The position numbers were made by a program, and so were the translations under genes. Of a stretch of DNA of 63,399 nt, positions 23,925 to 32,003 are shown one piece after another. The stretch covers positions 1 through 63,399 of the forward strand of contig NZ_NRSD01000026.1 of assembly GCF_016583985.1 (NCBI RefSeq). The letters are read 5' to 3'. A model generated the notes under the pieces. It was not told the origin of the DNA. It saw only the letters and a list, made by a program, of their open reading frames with translations, and made no database searches. Within the stretch, counting starts at the first letter, position 1. The number at the start of each line of letters is the position of its first letter. The DNA is from Thiocapsa imhoffii (lineage in GTDB: Bacteria > Pseudomonadota > Gammaproteobacteria > Chromatiales > Chromatiaceae).

Positions 23925-26800
23925 GGCGTCAGCTGCGGCGTGACGGCGGCGAGAACCTGCACGTAGGGCATGGGCTCTACCTCGAGGCTGTCCTTGACCC
24001 ATTGGCCGTACTCGGCGAACACCTCCTCGATGTCCTTGCGGCGGCGGGCGCGACGGCCCTCGCGAATCGTCTCGGGCAGACCGGCGAGGCGCGTTTCCAG
24101 ATGTTGCTCTTGGGCGTCGCGCAGTTGCGCCAACTCAGCCAGCTTGCGGTTGACCTCTTGGGTCCGGGTCGCGCTGAACCGCTTCACCTGATCCTCAACG
24201 AAGAGTTGCATGGTCGCGACCGCGTCGCCGAGGGCGGTCTGCAGGCCGGCGAGGTCCAGCGCACGGCCGGTGTTGGGCAGATCACGCACGCCGATGCCGG
24301 CGCGTCGGCAGAAGGCATCGAAGTCCTCGATCGCGAAATCATTGGCGCCGCGACGCACCACGGCCTTCCATTCGACGATCAGCGGCTGACCCTTGCGGTT
24401 CGGGATCAGGCCGAGCATGAGATAGGCGGTCTCGTCGCCGCCGAGCGCGGGGCTGTGGATGACCGGGGCGCGACGGCGACCGACGGCGCCGATCACCCGG
24501 TCGATCAGCCATTGGCAGATGGGGTGTTGGGGCCAGAGATACTGGATCTCGGGCCAGCTCGCGCCCTGTTGGTCGGTCTCGCGGGCGCGTTGGATGGATT
24601 CCTCCACCAGGCCGATCTGGGCGGAGAGGACGTATTCATCGGTCTCGCGCAGCACCTCGACGGGCAACTGCCGGCGCAGACGTCGACGCAGGTCGGCGGG
24701 TGGGCTGAGACGCAGCATCCGAGCGCCGTCGTCGATCCGATAGCCCGCGGCCTCGGGGATGGTGGCGATGGCCTGTTTGGCGAAGGCATAGAGATCGGGG
24801 AAGAGACGATGGGGGTCGGCCGGAAGGGCGGCGGGCGGGGGTTCCTCCGCGGTGCCAAAGAGCGCGGTTTCCCAGTCCTCCTCGGCGTCTTCCTCGTCGG
24901 GCGCCGGGCGGTCGATATAGTCGCGCTCGAACGCCTCCGCGGTCACACCGTCGGCCAGGGCTTGGGCGACCGTCGCCTCCTCTTCCTCGCTGCTGTGCTT
25001 GCGCAGCACCGAGGCGGGATCGCCGATGTTCTTGCTGATCTGCTCGTCCTTGCGCACCAGTACCTCGATGACCCGCAAATCGCCCTTGACGGTCTCGATG
25101 GCCGATTCGGTGAGCAGGTAATCGATGCGCGGCTGATGCGGCTGACCGAAGCGATCCACCCGGCCGTTGCGCTGCTGGAAGACCATCGGCGACCAGGGCA
25201 GATCGAAATGCACCAGACGATGGCAGAGGTAGTGCAGGTTCAGCCCCTCGGACGCCACGTCGGAGCACAGGAGCACGCGCAGGCGGTCGTGCTCCTGCCC
25301 GAAGCGCTCGACGATCTCCTGCTGATCGATATCCGAGAGGCCGCCGTCGAGGATGCTGAAGGCGCCTTGATCCAGACCGAGATCCCCCGGCAGGTTGGCC
25401 ATCAGCCACTTCAGGGTCTCGATGCGTTCGGAGAAGATCACCAGCCGATCGCGGGTGTCCGTGCCCGACCAGAGCGCGTCGGGATCACGCAGGGCGTTGA
25501 GCAGGCGTTGGTACTTGCTGAACCGCGCCGGCGTGATGGGCTCAATGGCCTGGCGCAGGGTCTGCAGCGCGTCGACTTCGGCCTGTTCCGCCAGCGTGGG
25601 CACGGGCTTGCGCGACAGCTTCTCGATCCGGTGGCGGGCATAGGCGTCGGCCGCTGCGGGGCTGGAAAACAGCGCCTTCTGCAGGCCGACGCGCTGCAGC
25701 TCGGAGGCTTTGCCGGCCTGGTGCGCGCCTTGCTGGGTGAAGGGGATTGCTAGGACCGCCTGATAGGCCGCTTCTTCCTCGGAGGTCGCCCGGGCGGACA
25801 GACGCCGGGTGATGGGTTCGAGAAACTGGCCTTGCGCCTGCGCCTTGATGTCTTTCTTGAAGCGGCGCACGAAGAGATCCTTGCGGTCGAGGTCGGCGCG
25901 GGTGAAATCGTCCGGGTCCGAGATGGCCGTCGGGTCCAGCAGCCAGATCAGGGAGGCGAAACTGTTGGCCGAGCCGTCGTGCGGCGTGGCCGAGAGCAGG
26001 ATCAGGGTATCGGACTTGGTGGCCAGATGTTTGGCCAGACGCGCCCGCTGCGAGGATCCGGCATCGCCTTTACGCACGGCCACGTTGTGACATTCGTCGA
26101 TGACGATGATGTCCCAACGGGATTTCTCCAGATAGTTGCGGTACTCGTTGTTGCCCTTCAGGGTGTCCATCGAGATGATGGTTTTGTCGTAATAGTTGAA
26201 GGGATTGTGACCCGAGGGGATCTTGTTGCGGATACGCTGGATGCCCGCCGAGTCGAGCCGCACCAGCGGGATGGTGAAGCGCGACCACCATTCCTTCTGA
26301 AACTGGGTCAGCATGCTCTTCTGGGTGACCACCAGGATACGCCGGCCGCGACCGCGGATGTCCAACTCGGTGGCCAGCATCCCGGCCTCCAGCGTCTTGC
26401 CCAACCCGACACCGTCGGCAATCAACAGGCGGGTGCGGACCTGTTTCAGGCCTTTCTCCGCCGGCACGCGCTGATAGGCGGCGCTTTGCATCGCGGCCTG
26501 GTGCGCCCGATGGATCTGCTGGTCGTTGGCGACCGTGCGCAGACGCTGACTCTCCAAATAGAGCAGCGCCTGGCTGAAGTAGGGACTGGTGTCCTGGAAC
26601 AACGCGGTGTTCGCCGGGTCATGCACGGCGATGTCGTCTTCGAGACGGTCGAGAAAGATCGCGGAGGTGCCGCGCACCAGCTCGGACAGACCGTCGCAGG
26701 TCAGCCCGTGGCCGCCGTCGTCGCACAGATCGATCCGGCGGACGATCCAGTCTTCATCGCGGATGGTGACCCGCGCTCCGGGGGCAATGTGTCGATCCAT
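23921..26800 (-). CDS. SNF2-type superfamily 2 helicase (DrmD-like)
   Basis: A 959-residue helicase: Walker A GVGLGKT at 130-136, DECH at 235-238, LLSATPHDGS, and the C-terminal lobe with VFQQRNGRVDRFGQPH. These are the motifs of bacterial SNF2/RapA-like DNA translocases, including DrmD of class 1 DISARM. The ATG at 26800 was preferred over an in-frame TTG at 26818 because AGGA sits six bases before it. The C-terminal 350 residues are helical and acidic. It is the first gene of a two-gene unit with the methyltransferase. I infer that it translocates on unmodified DNA. Confidence 0.92.
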   Translation of the reverse strand: MDRHIAPGARVTIRDEDWIVRRIDLCDDGGHGLTCDGLSELVRGTSAIFLDRLEDDIAVHDPANTALFQDTSPYFSQALLYLESQRLRTVANDQQIHRAHQAAMQSAAYQRVPAEKGLKQVRTRLLIADGVGLGKTLEAGMLATELDIRGRGRRILVVTQKSMLTQFQKEWWSRFTIPLVRLDSAGIQRIRNKIPSGHNPFNYYDKTIISMDTLKGNNEYRNYLEKSRWDIIVIDECHNVAVRKGDAGSSQRARLAKHLATKSDTLILLSATPHDGSANSFASLIWLLDPTAISDPDDFTRADLDRKDLFVRRFKKDIKAQAQGQFLEPITRRLSARATSEEEAAYQAVLAIPFTQQGAHQAGKASELQRVGLQKALFSSPAAADAYARHRIEKLSRKPVPTLAEQAEVDALQTLRQAIEPITPARFSKYQRLLNALRDPDALWSGTDTRDRLVIFSERIETLKWLMANLPGDLGLDQGAFSILDGGLSDIDQQEIVERFGQEHDRLRVLLCSDVASEGLNLHYLCHRLVHFDLPWSPMVFQQRNGRVDRFGQPHQPRIDYLLTESAIETVKGDLRVIEVLVRKDEQISKNIGDPASVLRKHSSEEEEATVAQALADGVTAEAFERDYIDRPAPDEEDAEEDWETALFGTAEEPPPAALPADPHRLFPDLYAFAKQAIATIPEAAGYRIDDGARMLRLSPPADLRRRLRRQLPVEVLRETDEYVLSAQIGLVEESIQRARETDQQGASWPEIQYLWPQHPICQWLIDRVIGAVGRRRAPVIHSPALGGDETAYLMLGLIPNRKGQPLIVEWKAVVRRGANDFAIEDFDAFCRRAGIGVRDLPNTGRALDLAGLQTALGDAVATMQLFVEDQVKRFSATRTQEVNRKLAELAQLRDAQEQHLETRLAGLPETIREGRRARRRKDIEEVFAEYGQWVKDSLEVEPMPYVQVLAAVTPQLTP

Positions 26801-27390
26801 GCGAGTCCTGATGAGCAACGTACGAGCGTGGTTCGCTGATCCGGTTTTTGGCGTCCACCCATAGTATGACCATGAGATGAAATTGTGTCAGGTGATCGAC
26901 GTCGCTCCTGCTGGTCTTTCGGTGGGTCGTCAGACCCTGGAAAACCGTCTTTACAACCAGCTCCATCTATTCAATGGGCGACTTTCTCGGGGGTACGGAT
27001 GCGCCGCCAGCTCTTGGCGGCCTCTTCGCTGCTCAGCGGTCCTTCCCCAGTGTCTCAGTTATCTTGTGGTAGTGGCGTGATCGCGGCAGAGAGCTCCTGG
27101 GCATCCTCGCCCACCGGCTCTTCCGCTTCTCCCCGAGATCGCCGCTGGAGATGCCTTTAAGGTATAGCCAAGGCAGCTTCGATCATAGCTTGCCCCCCTT
27201 TGACAGCTATCCGATAGGCTGCTCATGCAGTCCGACTTCCCTCGACGGTCGGGGCATCCCATTTTAGCGATTTTTCCTGACTATTAATCCTGTAGGCGGC
27301 GTGATCGTCGTCACCCCGCGCACCATGGCGTGCCGGGGAAACTCAGGGTCTTACCTGTCCGATCATCGGACCCATCGTGAGGAGATTGTC
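26801..27390. other. Non-coding stretch with a transposase-tail remnant
   Basis: No intact gene. On the minus strand, 26971-27033 encode EEAAKSWRRIRTPEKVAH and a stop, the same kind of tail as at 51662-51727 (AADQTWQRIRAPEKVADLLG). It resembles the C-terminus of IS256/mutator-type transposases. Just before the next gene lies a perfect 7-bp inverted repeat, gtccgatcatcggac (27357-27371), which could be an operator or a small stem. Confidence 0.45.
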
Positions 27391-27762
27391 ATGCAAAAAG
27401 GTTTCGGCATCACTGCGCTCGTAATCGCTATTCTGGCTATCTTCACCCCATTCATCGGCACCTGGCTCACTATTTTGGTGGCGTTAATGGCGGTTGCGGC
27501 ATACGGGCCTGGCACCAGTCTTGGCATCGCAAGCCTTCTGATCAATATCGTGCACATTATGCTGTTCTCGCCACTACTTTGGGCCACTCAGGGCGTAGCA
27601 GTGCTCGGTGCCGAAGCATCAGGGACTGAAGTCGTTTTCTTACCCTGGCTCCTCCTGGGTGTGCAGGCCATCGCATTGATGGCCATCCTCCTGCTCAACC
27701 ATTATCTTGCAGCCAACAGTGTAGCGCCGGCGCTTGCAGTCTCGTCTGATGAGCGGGTCTGA
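27391..27762 (+). CDS. Small polytopic membrane protein
   Basis: A 123-residue protein with three or four hydrophobic segments (ITALVIAILAIFTPFIG, LTILVALMAVAAYG, LGIASLLINIVHIMLFS and LLLGVQAIALMAILLLN) and a short polar C-terminus. GAGGAG lies seven bases before the ATG. Similar short membrane proteins of unknown role are common, and I cannot name a family. It precedes the envelope cluster in the same direction, but 700 bases and a hairpin separate them, so it is probably transcribed on its own. Confidence 0.65.
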   Translation: MQKGFGITALVIAILAIFTPFIGTWLTILVALMAVAAYGPGTSLGIASLLINIVHIMLFSPLLWATQGVAVLGAEASGTEVVFLPWLLLGVQAIALMAILLLNHYLAANSVAPALAVSSDERV

Positions 27763-27772
27763 GCTTTTAGTT

Positions 27773-27796
27773 GCCCCCGGTTTGCTATCCGGGGGC
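27773..27796 (+). terminator. Hairpin after the small membrane protein gene
   Basis: Eight-base GC stem GCCCCCGG/CCGGGGGC around an eight-base loop, 11 bases past the stop. There is no T-run, so it is a terminator-like or mRNA-end hairpin rather than a textbook terminator. Confidence 0.5.
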
Positions 27797-28461
27797 GCAA
27801 GCGAGCATCGCTATGCTGAAGACTACTCCATAAAAAACCTAGGAATCTGTCGGATTGATCATATTGAAGATTGCTATGCCAACAGTGAGACTGCTATACA
27901 CGAATGGAAGTCAAAAATCTTTCCGGGGACCACCGAAATTCCCCATTCCTTGACCATTCCATGGGTTGCGCACAGGAATTCTGAAAGGCGACTAACAGAG
28001 GCGTTACAGAGCTGATGATGTAACGATCAAGATCCTCTTTCGTATTCCATGCACATTCGGCAACCCATTCTGCGGGTATTCGACTACTGATTCCAAGCTG
28101 TGATCGCGCTGGAAGCCTCGCTCGCCATAGAACCCCATCGCGCGAAGTGCTGCCCTGACTGTTTACGATCAGGGTTCCGATCACCAACACCCTCGCATGT
28201 GCTGAGGTCGGACGGGTGTACAGGACCACAAACGGCTCCAAAAACTGCTAAACTGACAACCTGCAGAGCAACCATCCAGAGGAAAGTCTGCGGTTTTGGT
28301 TGACATCAGCCCACTGTCCTCTTCGCGCTGCCGCCAACATGGCAAACTCTGACTATCCCTCAAACGCTGGTCGCTCTCCGGTCCCGTGCCCGAGAGGTGA
28401 AAATAGCTAAAGTCAAGTTACCTATTTTTAGGTGTATTTATACGATTTGGAGGCCATCTGA
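27797..28461. other. Stretch without a supported gene
   Basis: About 660 bases with only short frames and no recognisable domain. The last 60 bases are A+T-rich (tatttttaggtgtatttata), with GGAGG eight bases before the next ATG, and so probably contain the promoter of the envelope cluster's first gene. Confidence 0.5.
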
Positions 28462-29532
28462 ATGAAACCGATCCTAGTCATAGTCCGTGGAATCTTGATG
28501 ATAATCCCTTTGCTCAGTGTCGCGACGGCAAGTGCCTCTGACATCCACCGAGAGCTCGACGATATTACAAAAAGGCTAGCCCTTAAGATTGAGGAGAGTC
28601 AGCGCTCCAGTGTTGCAGTTGCCGATTTCACGGACCTTCACGGTTCGGTGAGTCAACTCGGGCGATTCGTTTCAGAGGAGATTTCAACCAACATGGGACT
28701 CGATAGCCGCGGTTTCTCTGTGATTGACCGCAATCACCTCCGGACCATCTTGAAAGAGCAAAAGCTAAGCATGTCTGGACTGATGATCCCAGAGAATCAG
28801 AAGAAGGTTGGTAAGATATTGGGCGTGGACTGTCTTATCCTCGGGAGCATAACCCCATTTGGTGAAAACTATCGAATTAATTTGAAAGTAATCGATGTGG
28901 AAACAGCAAAGGTCGTGGTTGCTGATCGTAGTATTGTAGCCAAAACACCTGCTACTGATGAGCTTTGGCTTGCACCTGTTCAAGATGATTCTATCATGCA
29001 GTCAGATATTGGACATGAGTCGAATCAGAAACCGACTAAGCAAACGACAACTGTGAAAGGTGAATTTAAAAATCAATTTTTGAGCCTAGCTATCGAGTCT
29101 TTCAGCGTCAATCGAGAAAAGACAAGCGCCACCATTGTTGTGACTCTAACAAATATCTCCGATAGCAATATCTATGTCGGGGGAGAAGGTGGTGTGACAC
29201 GTACGACGCTTGTTGATGACGAGGGAGGCTTATGGGTACGCTCTAGCGAAATCACGGGAATTAGAAGTTACCCATGGAATTACAGTAGGTGTAATAAGAA
29301 CAGAAAAGGGGCTTTCGACGAAATGTGCGACAACTGGGCGACTCTGATGACACCTGGGCAGAGTCTACCGATTAATATCTCATTTAAACCTGAAGGTAAC
29401 GTACGCGATCCCGGAAGGTTTAGTTTCAGCACAGGCCTCCACATCAAGACATCATACAGCGACGAGTATGGCGCTATTGATTGGAAGTGGGACCATACAG
29501 GCATCGGTATTTCCGGTATCGCGCTCAAGTAA
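28462..29532 (+). CDS. Secreted FlgO/CsgG-like protein with C-terminal beta domain
   Basis: A 356-residue protein with a signal peptide (cleavage near SVATASA). Residues about 50-165 match the FlgO/CsgG pattern: SVAVADFTDLHGSVSQLGRF, VIDRNHLRTILKEQKLSMSG, then GVDCLILGSITPF. FlgO is an outer-membrane component around the Vibrio flagellar H ring; CsgG is the curli pore. The second half (about 205-350) is an immunoglobulin-like beta domain (VVTLTNISDSNIYVGGEGG) also seen after the CsgG-like domain in the proteins at 40624 and 41840. No lipobox is evident. First gene of the envelope cluster, rather A+T-rich. Confidence 0.85.
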   Translation: MKPILVIVRGILMIIPLLSVATASASDIHRELDDITKRLALKIEESQRSSVAVADFTDLHGSVSQLGRFVSEEISTNMGLDSRGFSVIDRNHLRTILKEQKLSMSGLMIPENQKKVGKILGVDCLILGSITPFGENYRINLKVIDVETAKVVVADRSIVAKTPATDELWLAPVQDDSIMQSDIGHESNQKPTKQTTTVKGEFKNQFLSLAIESFSVNREKTSATIVVTLTNISDSNIYVGGEGGVTRTTLVDDEGGLWVRSSEITGIRSYPWNYSRCNKNRKGAFDEMCDNWATLMTPGQSLPINISFKPEGNVRDPGRFSFSTGLHIKTSYSDEYGAIDWKWDHTGIGISGIALK

Positions 29533-29808
29533 TGCTCAATCAACAGCCCTAGTGTTTTGCTCCGATTCGCCCCGCTCTCCACGCCTCGCAGACTGGTCGG
29601 GCCGCGCGAGGAGGTACGAAGAGGCCATTCGTACGCGCGTGAGATCCTCACGGTGGTGGGCTAAGGCCGTGCGGTGCGCTACCACTCCGGCGGAGGCGTG
29701 ACGTTCAACTCGGCGCTGGTCCCGCTGTCCGTGTCGCAGCGCCCGAACCTCAATGCGATCTCCAGCGGGGATCTCGGTAACAGTGACCTTCGCGAAGGCG
29801 AAATCACG

Positions 29809-30456
29809 CTACTGAGCGAGCGTGAAGTAGAACACCACCAACAAGGATGGAATCGACAACCCCAGCGAGGCCCCTAAAACTGCGCCAATCCAATGCTTCC
29901 ATGGCCCTGGATGATCTGTGGCAGTCGTGGGTGTTTGCCATAGCTCGGACAGATCTGCAAGGTTGTTAACGGCACGCAGCTCAATATCCGCCTCGGCCAG
30001 ACGGTTCAGCAGGGGTGTGTGATCCAGTAGATTCGCGTTTGGAAAGGCAAGGGTCGAGTGAGGCTCTAGCGCCTGAAAGGCAAGATGAACCTTCTCCGGG
30101 AAGGCATCAACGGCAGAGAGTTGACCCCCGTTCCCGAGGATTCCAGTGGCGCACAACCGATTTGGCGACGTGCGCGAGCTTTGGAAACGTGCAAGTTTGT
30201 CGGCTAGCGCGAGTGCCAGCCCGAACGATTGGCCTTCGAAGTCGTCGTCATCAAAGCCGACGACCACGTCGATGTCCAGAGTCTCGATCCCTTCGCCCTG
30301 CCGCGCATAACTAAGGAGTCGTTTGACTTGTGCGGATTTGCGGTCTGACGCGCAACTGCGCATCCCGTTCATCCGGTCTGGATAGGCTACAACCCAAACC
30401 CGGTTCATCCGTGGTTCTGGCCCACAGGTGGGAAAGAAAACCTCTCCTCTGCGCAT
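29809..30456 (-). CDS. Lon-like (S16) protease domain with C-terminal membrane anchor
   Basis: A 215-residue protein. FEGQSFGLALALADKL places Ser77 where Lon has its catalytic serine (GPSAG), and GILGNGGQLSAVDAFPEKVH places Lys122 where Lon has its catalytic lysine. The 45-residue spacing is close to Lon's. There is no AAA module. Residues about 190-212 (IGAVLGASLGLSIPSLLVVF) form a C-terminal transmembrane helix, so the protease domain faces the cytoplasm if the N-terminus is inside. It follows the small soluble gene by 21 bases and is third in a divergent operon with the sigma-like gene. A role in cutting a regulator or assembly subunit is inference. A decoy domain is the alternative. Confidence 0.74.
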   Translation of the reverse strand: MRRGEVFFPTCGPEPRMNRVWVVAYPDRMNGMRSCASDRKSAQVKRLLSYARQGEGIETLDIDVVVGFDDDDFEGQSFGLALALADKLARFQSSRTSPNRLCATGILGNGGQLSAVDAFPEKVHLAFQALEPHSTLAFPNANLLDHTPLLNRLAEADIELRAVNNLADLSELWQTPTTATDHPGPWKHWIGAVLGASLGLSIPSLLVVFYFTLAQ

Positions 30457-30477
30457 GGCCGGCTCCAGGGAGTCCGA

Positions 30478-31038
30478 TCAGTCCGGTTCGAGGATCAGAC
30501 GCTGTCTTTCCAGGCGCTTCAGGGGCGACTCCTCGCTCGTCCAGGCCGAACTCAACTCACCATCGTCATCCGGCGTTCCTGCAAGCCAAACCAGACCACT
30601 CTCGTCCCGTACTTTCAGCCGTGATCTGCGCAGGGTCGTCGCGAGTCGTTCGGCAAGTTTCAGATGGAGCGCCCAGGTTTGGCCCCTTGGGTCGAGCGGA
30701 AGAAGCGTCAGCAAAAAGTCCTTGTTCTCTAAATGGACAGGTTCAGCAGCCCCGCCAGCGGCAGCTCGCAGCGACAAGGATTGATCAACCGCCAGCGCTT
30801 TCCACCGCAAGAGCTGCTCTGCGCGAGACGCTTCGATCAAAAACCTCAACCGTCCGCGTGCCTCGGGAGAGCGTAGCAGCAGGGCGCGTTCATCCTTACT
30901 AAATCCGCCCTCGCCGCGCAGCGACCCATTGATCCGTTCATCGGATAAGGAAATCGAGCTGTCCACAGCTGCCGCTGGTTCGCTCTGCCCATCAAGCGCC
31001 CAGGCAAGAATACGTGCTAGTTGCGGGTTCGGTTTCAT
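30478..31038 (-). CDS. Uncharacterised soluble protein, partner of the sigma-like protein
   Basis: A 186-residue protein without signal peptide or membrane span. The N-terminal third (MKPNPQLARILAWALDGQSE) is small and acidic. A middle helical segment (ARGRLRFLIEASRAEQLLRW) follows, then a beta-rich part (FLLTLLPLDPRGQTWALHLK, KVRDESGLVWLAGTPDDDGE). I do not recognise the family. Its position, 28 bases after the sigma-like gene and 21 before the Lon-like gene, suggests an anti-sigma or adaptor role, but nothing in the sequence proves it. Confidence 0.66.
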   Translation of the reverse strand: MKPNPQLARILAWALDGQSEPAAAVDSSISLSDERINGSLRGEGGFSKDERALLLRSPEARGRLRFLIEASRAEQLLRWKALAVDQSLSLRAAAGGAAEPVHLENKDFLLTLLPLDPRGQTWALHLKLAERLATTLRRSRLKVRDESGLVWLAGTPDDDGELSSAWTSEESPLKRLERQRLILEPD

Positions 31039-31066
31039 GGTTCGTGACCTTTCGTCTCGCCGGCGT

Positions 31067-31942
31067 TTAGCCGAGCAAACAGTCGAGAAGCTGCTGTCGA
31101 GCCTTGGACGCGCGCTTGCGCATGGCCTCGCGACCGACGCCGTAATGCTGCACAAACGCTGCTTCATTCATAAAGTGGGGCTCCTCGTCCAGTCCCAGGG
31201 ACACATTCACTGCAATGCGCCAGTCCGGTGGAAGGCGTTCGATGCACTGCTCAAGCTGGATCCAGGTTTCCGGCGAGGTGATCTCCGTCAAGACAAGCGT
31301 GTCGTCCCATGGATCCTCGATGACGGCTTGAGCGGCTTCCGACTCGTACAGGTACTCCAGGATCTTAGATGGCGTTGCTGGCAACTGCTTTTCGAGCCCG
31401 CCTTTGCGCACCTCGACTGCCACATCGGCGGCCAGTTCGGCTAAGCTCCTGTAGGCTTTGGTCGATCCCGATGCAGCGGCGCGGCGCTCCCGGAGAGCAC
31501 GGACCATCTTTTCCAAGCGCCGACGCGCCTGTAAGACGTGTGTTCCGTGACCACCCGCGAAGCCATCAAGCTCATCCATTTTTCGCTTGAAGAATTGACT
31601 CAGCTTGTTCCACAAGAGCGAGTCGATCCGGTTTTCCAGGCCATGGTGCCAGGCTTTACAGATGTCACCCATCGATGGACTCATCGCTCCAGCGCAGCCT
31701 TCTGCGTCGCGGAACAAGGCCATCGCCATGGCTTCGCGGCCGTCGCGGTGACCACTGGACCGAATGATCGATTCGAGGTGACGCGTTAAGTTTGAAAACC
31801 AGGTCGTCAACATCTCAGAAATGTCTGGCTGTCTGCCGCAGAGACGCTCGAGAAGCTCGGCTTTGTGGAGAAGACAAATACGGCGCAGCAACCGAAGCAT
31901 CTGCCATCGCGCCATGTCTTGATAGACTAGCGGGGTTTCCAC
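31067..31942 (-). CDS. Sigma-factor-like protein (region-4-like C-terminus)
   Basis: A 291-residue soluble, basic protein. The last ~65 residues look like sigma-70 region 4: CIERLPPDWRIAVNVSLGLD, then EAAFVQHYGVGREAMRKRAS and KARQQLLDCL, matching the HTH of ECF-type factors that bind -35 elements. Upstream there are several helical stretches (MARWQMLRLLRRICLLHKAE, FKRKMDELDGFAGG) in place of a clear region 2. GTG at 31942 was chosen, with GGAG eight bases before it; an earlier GTG at 32017 is possible. It is divergent from the 32004 gene, so the 61-base gap probably holds both promoters. It may control the envelope cluster. Confidence 0.6.
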   Translation of the reverse strand: METPLVYQDMARWQMLRLLRRICLLHKAELLERLCGRQPDISEMLTTWFSNLTRHLESIIRSSGHRDGREAMAMALFRDAEGCAGAMSPSMGDICKAWHHGLENRIDSLLWNKLSQFFKRKMDELDGFAGGHGTHVLQARRRLEKMVRALRERRAAASGSTKAYRSLAELAADVAVEVRKGGLEKQLPATPSKILEYLYESEAAQAVIEDPWDDTLVLTEITSPETWIQLEQCIERLPPDWRIAVNVSLGLDEEPHFMNEAAFVQHYGVGREAMRKRASKARQQLLDCLLG

Positions 31943-32003
31943 GGGGCGCTCTCCACGAGTGGGCTCATACGTGTAATGGACATGAAAGTGAAGGCGCCCG
32001 GCC

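Noticed and set aside
23918..25753. 611-codon open frame on the plus strand
   Set aside because: Antisense to the SNF2 helicase and methylase start; no motif, shadow composition.
25832..26839. 335-codon open frame on the plus strand
   Set aside because: Antisense to the helicase motor domain; shadow frame.
27894..28241. 115-codon minus-strand frame upstream of the envelope cluster
   Set aside because: No recognisable family, no clear start signal, and it overlaps other equally weak frames.
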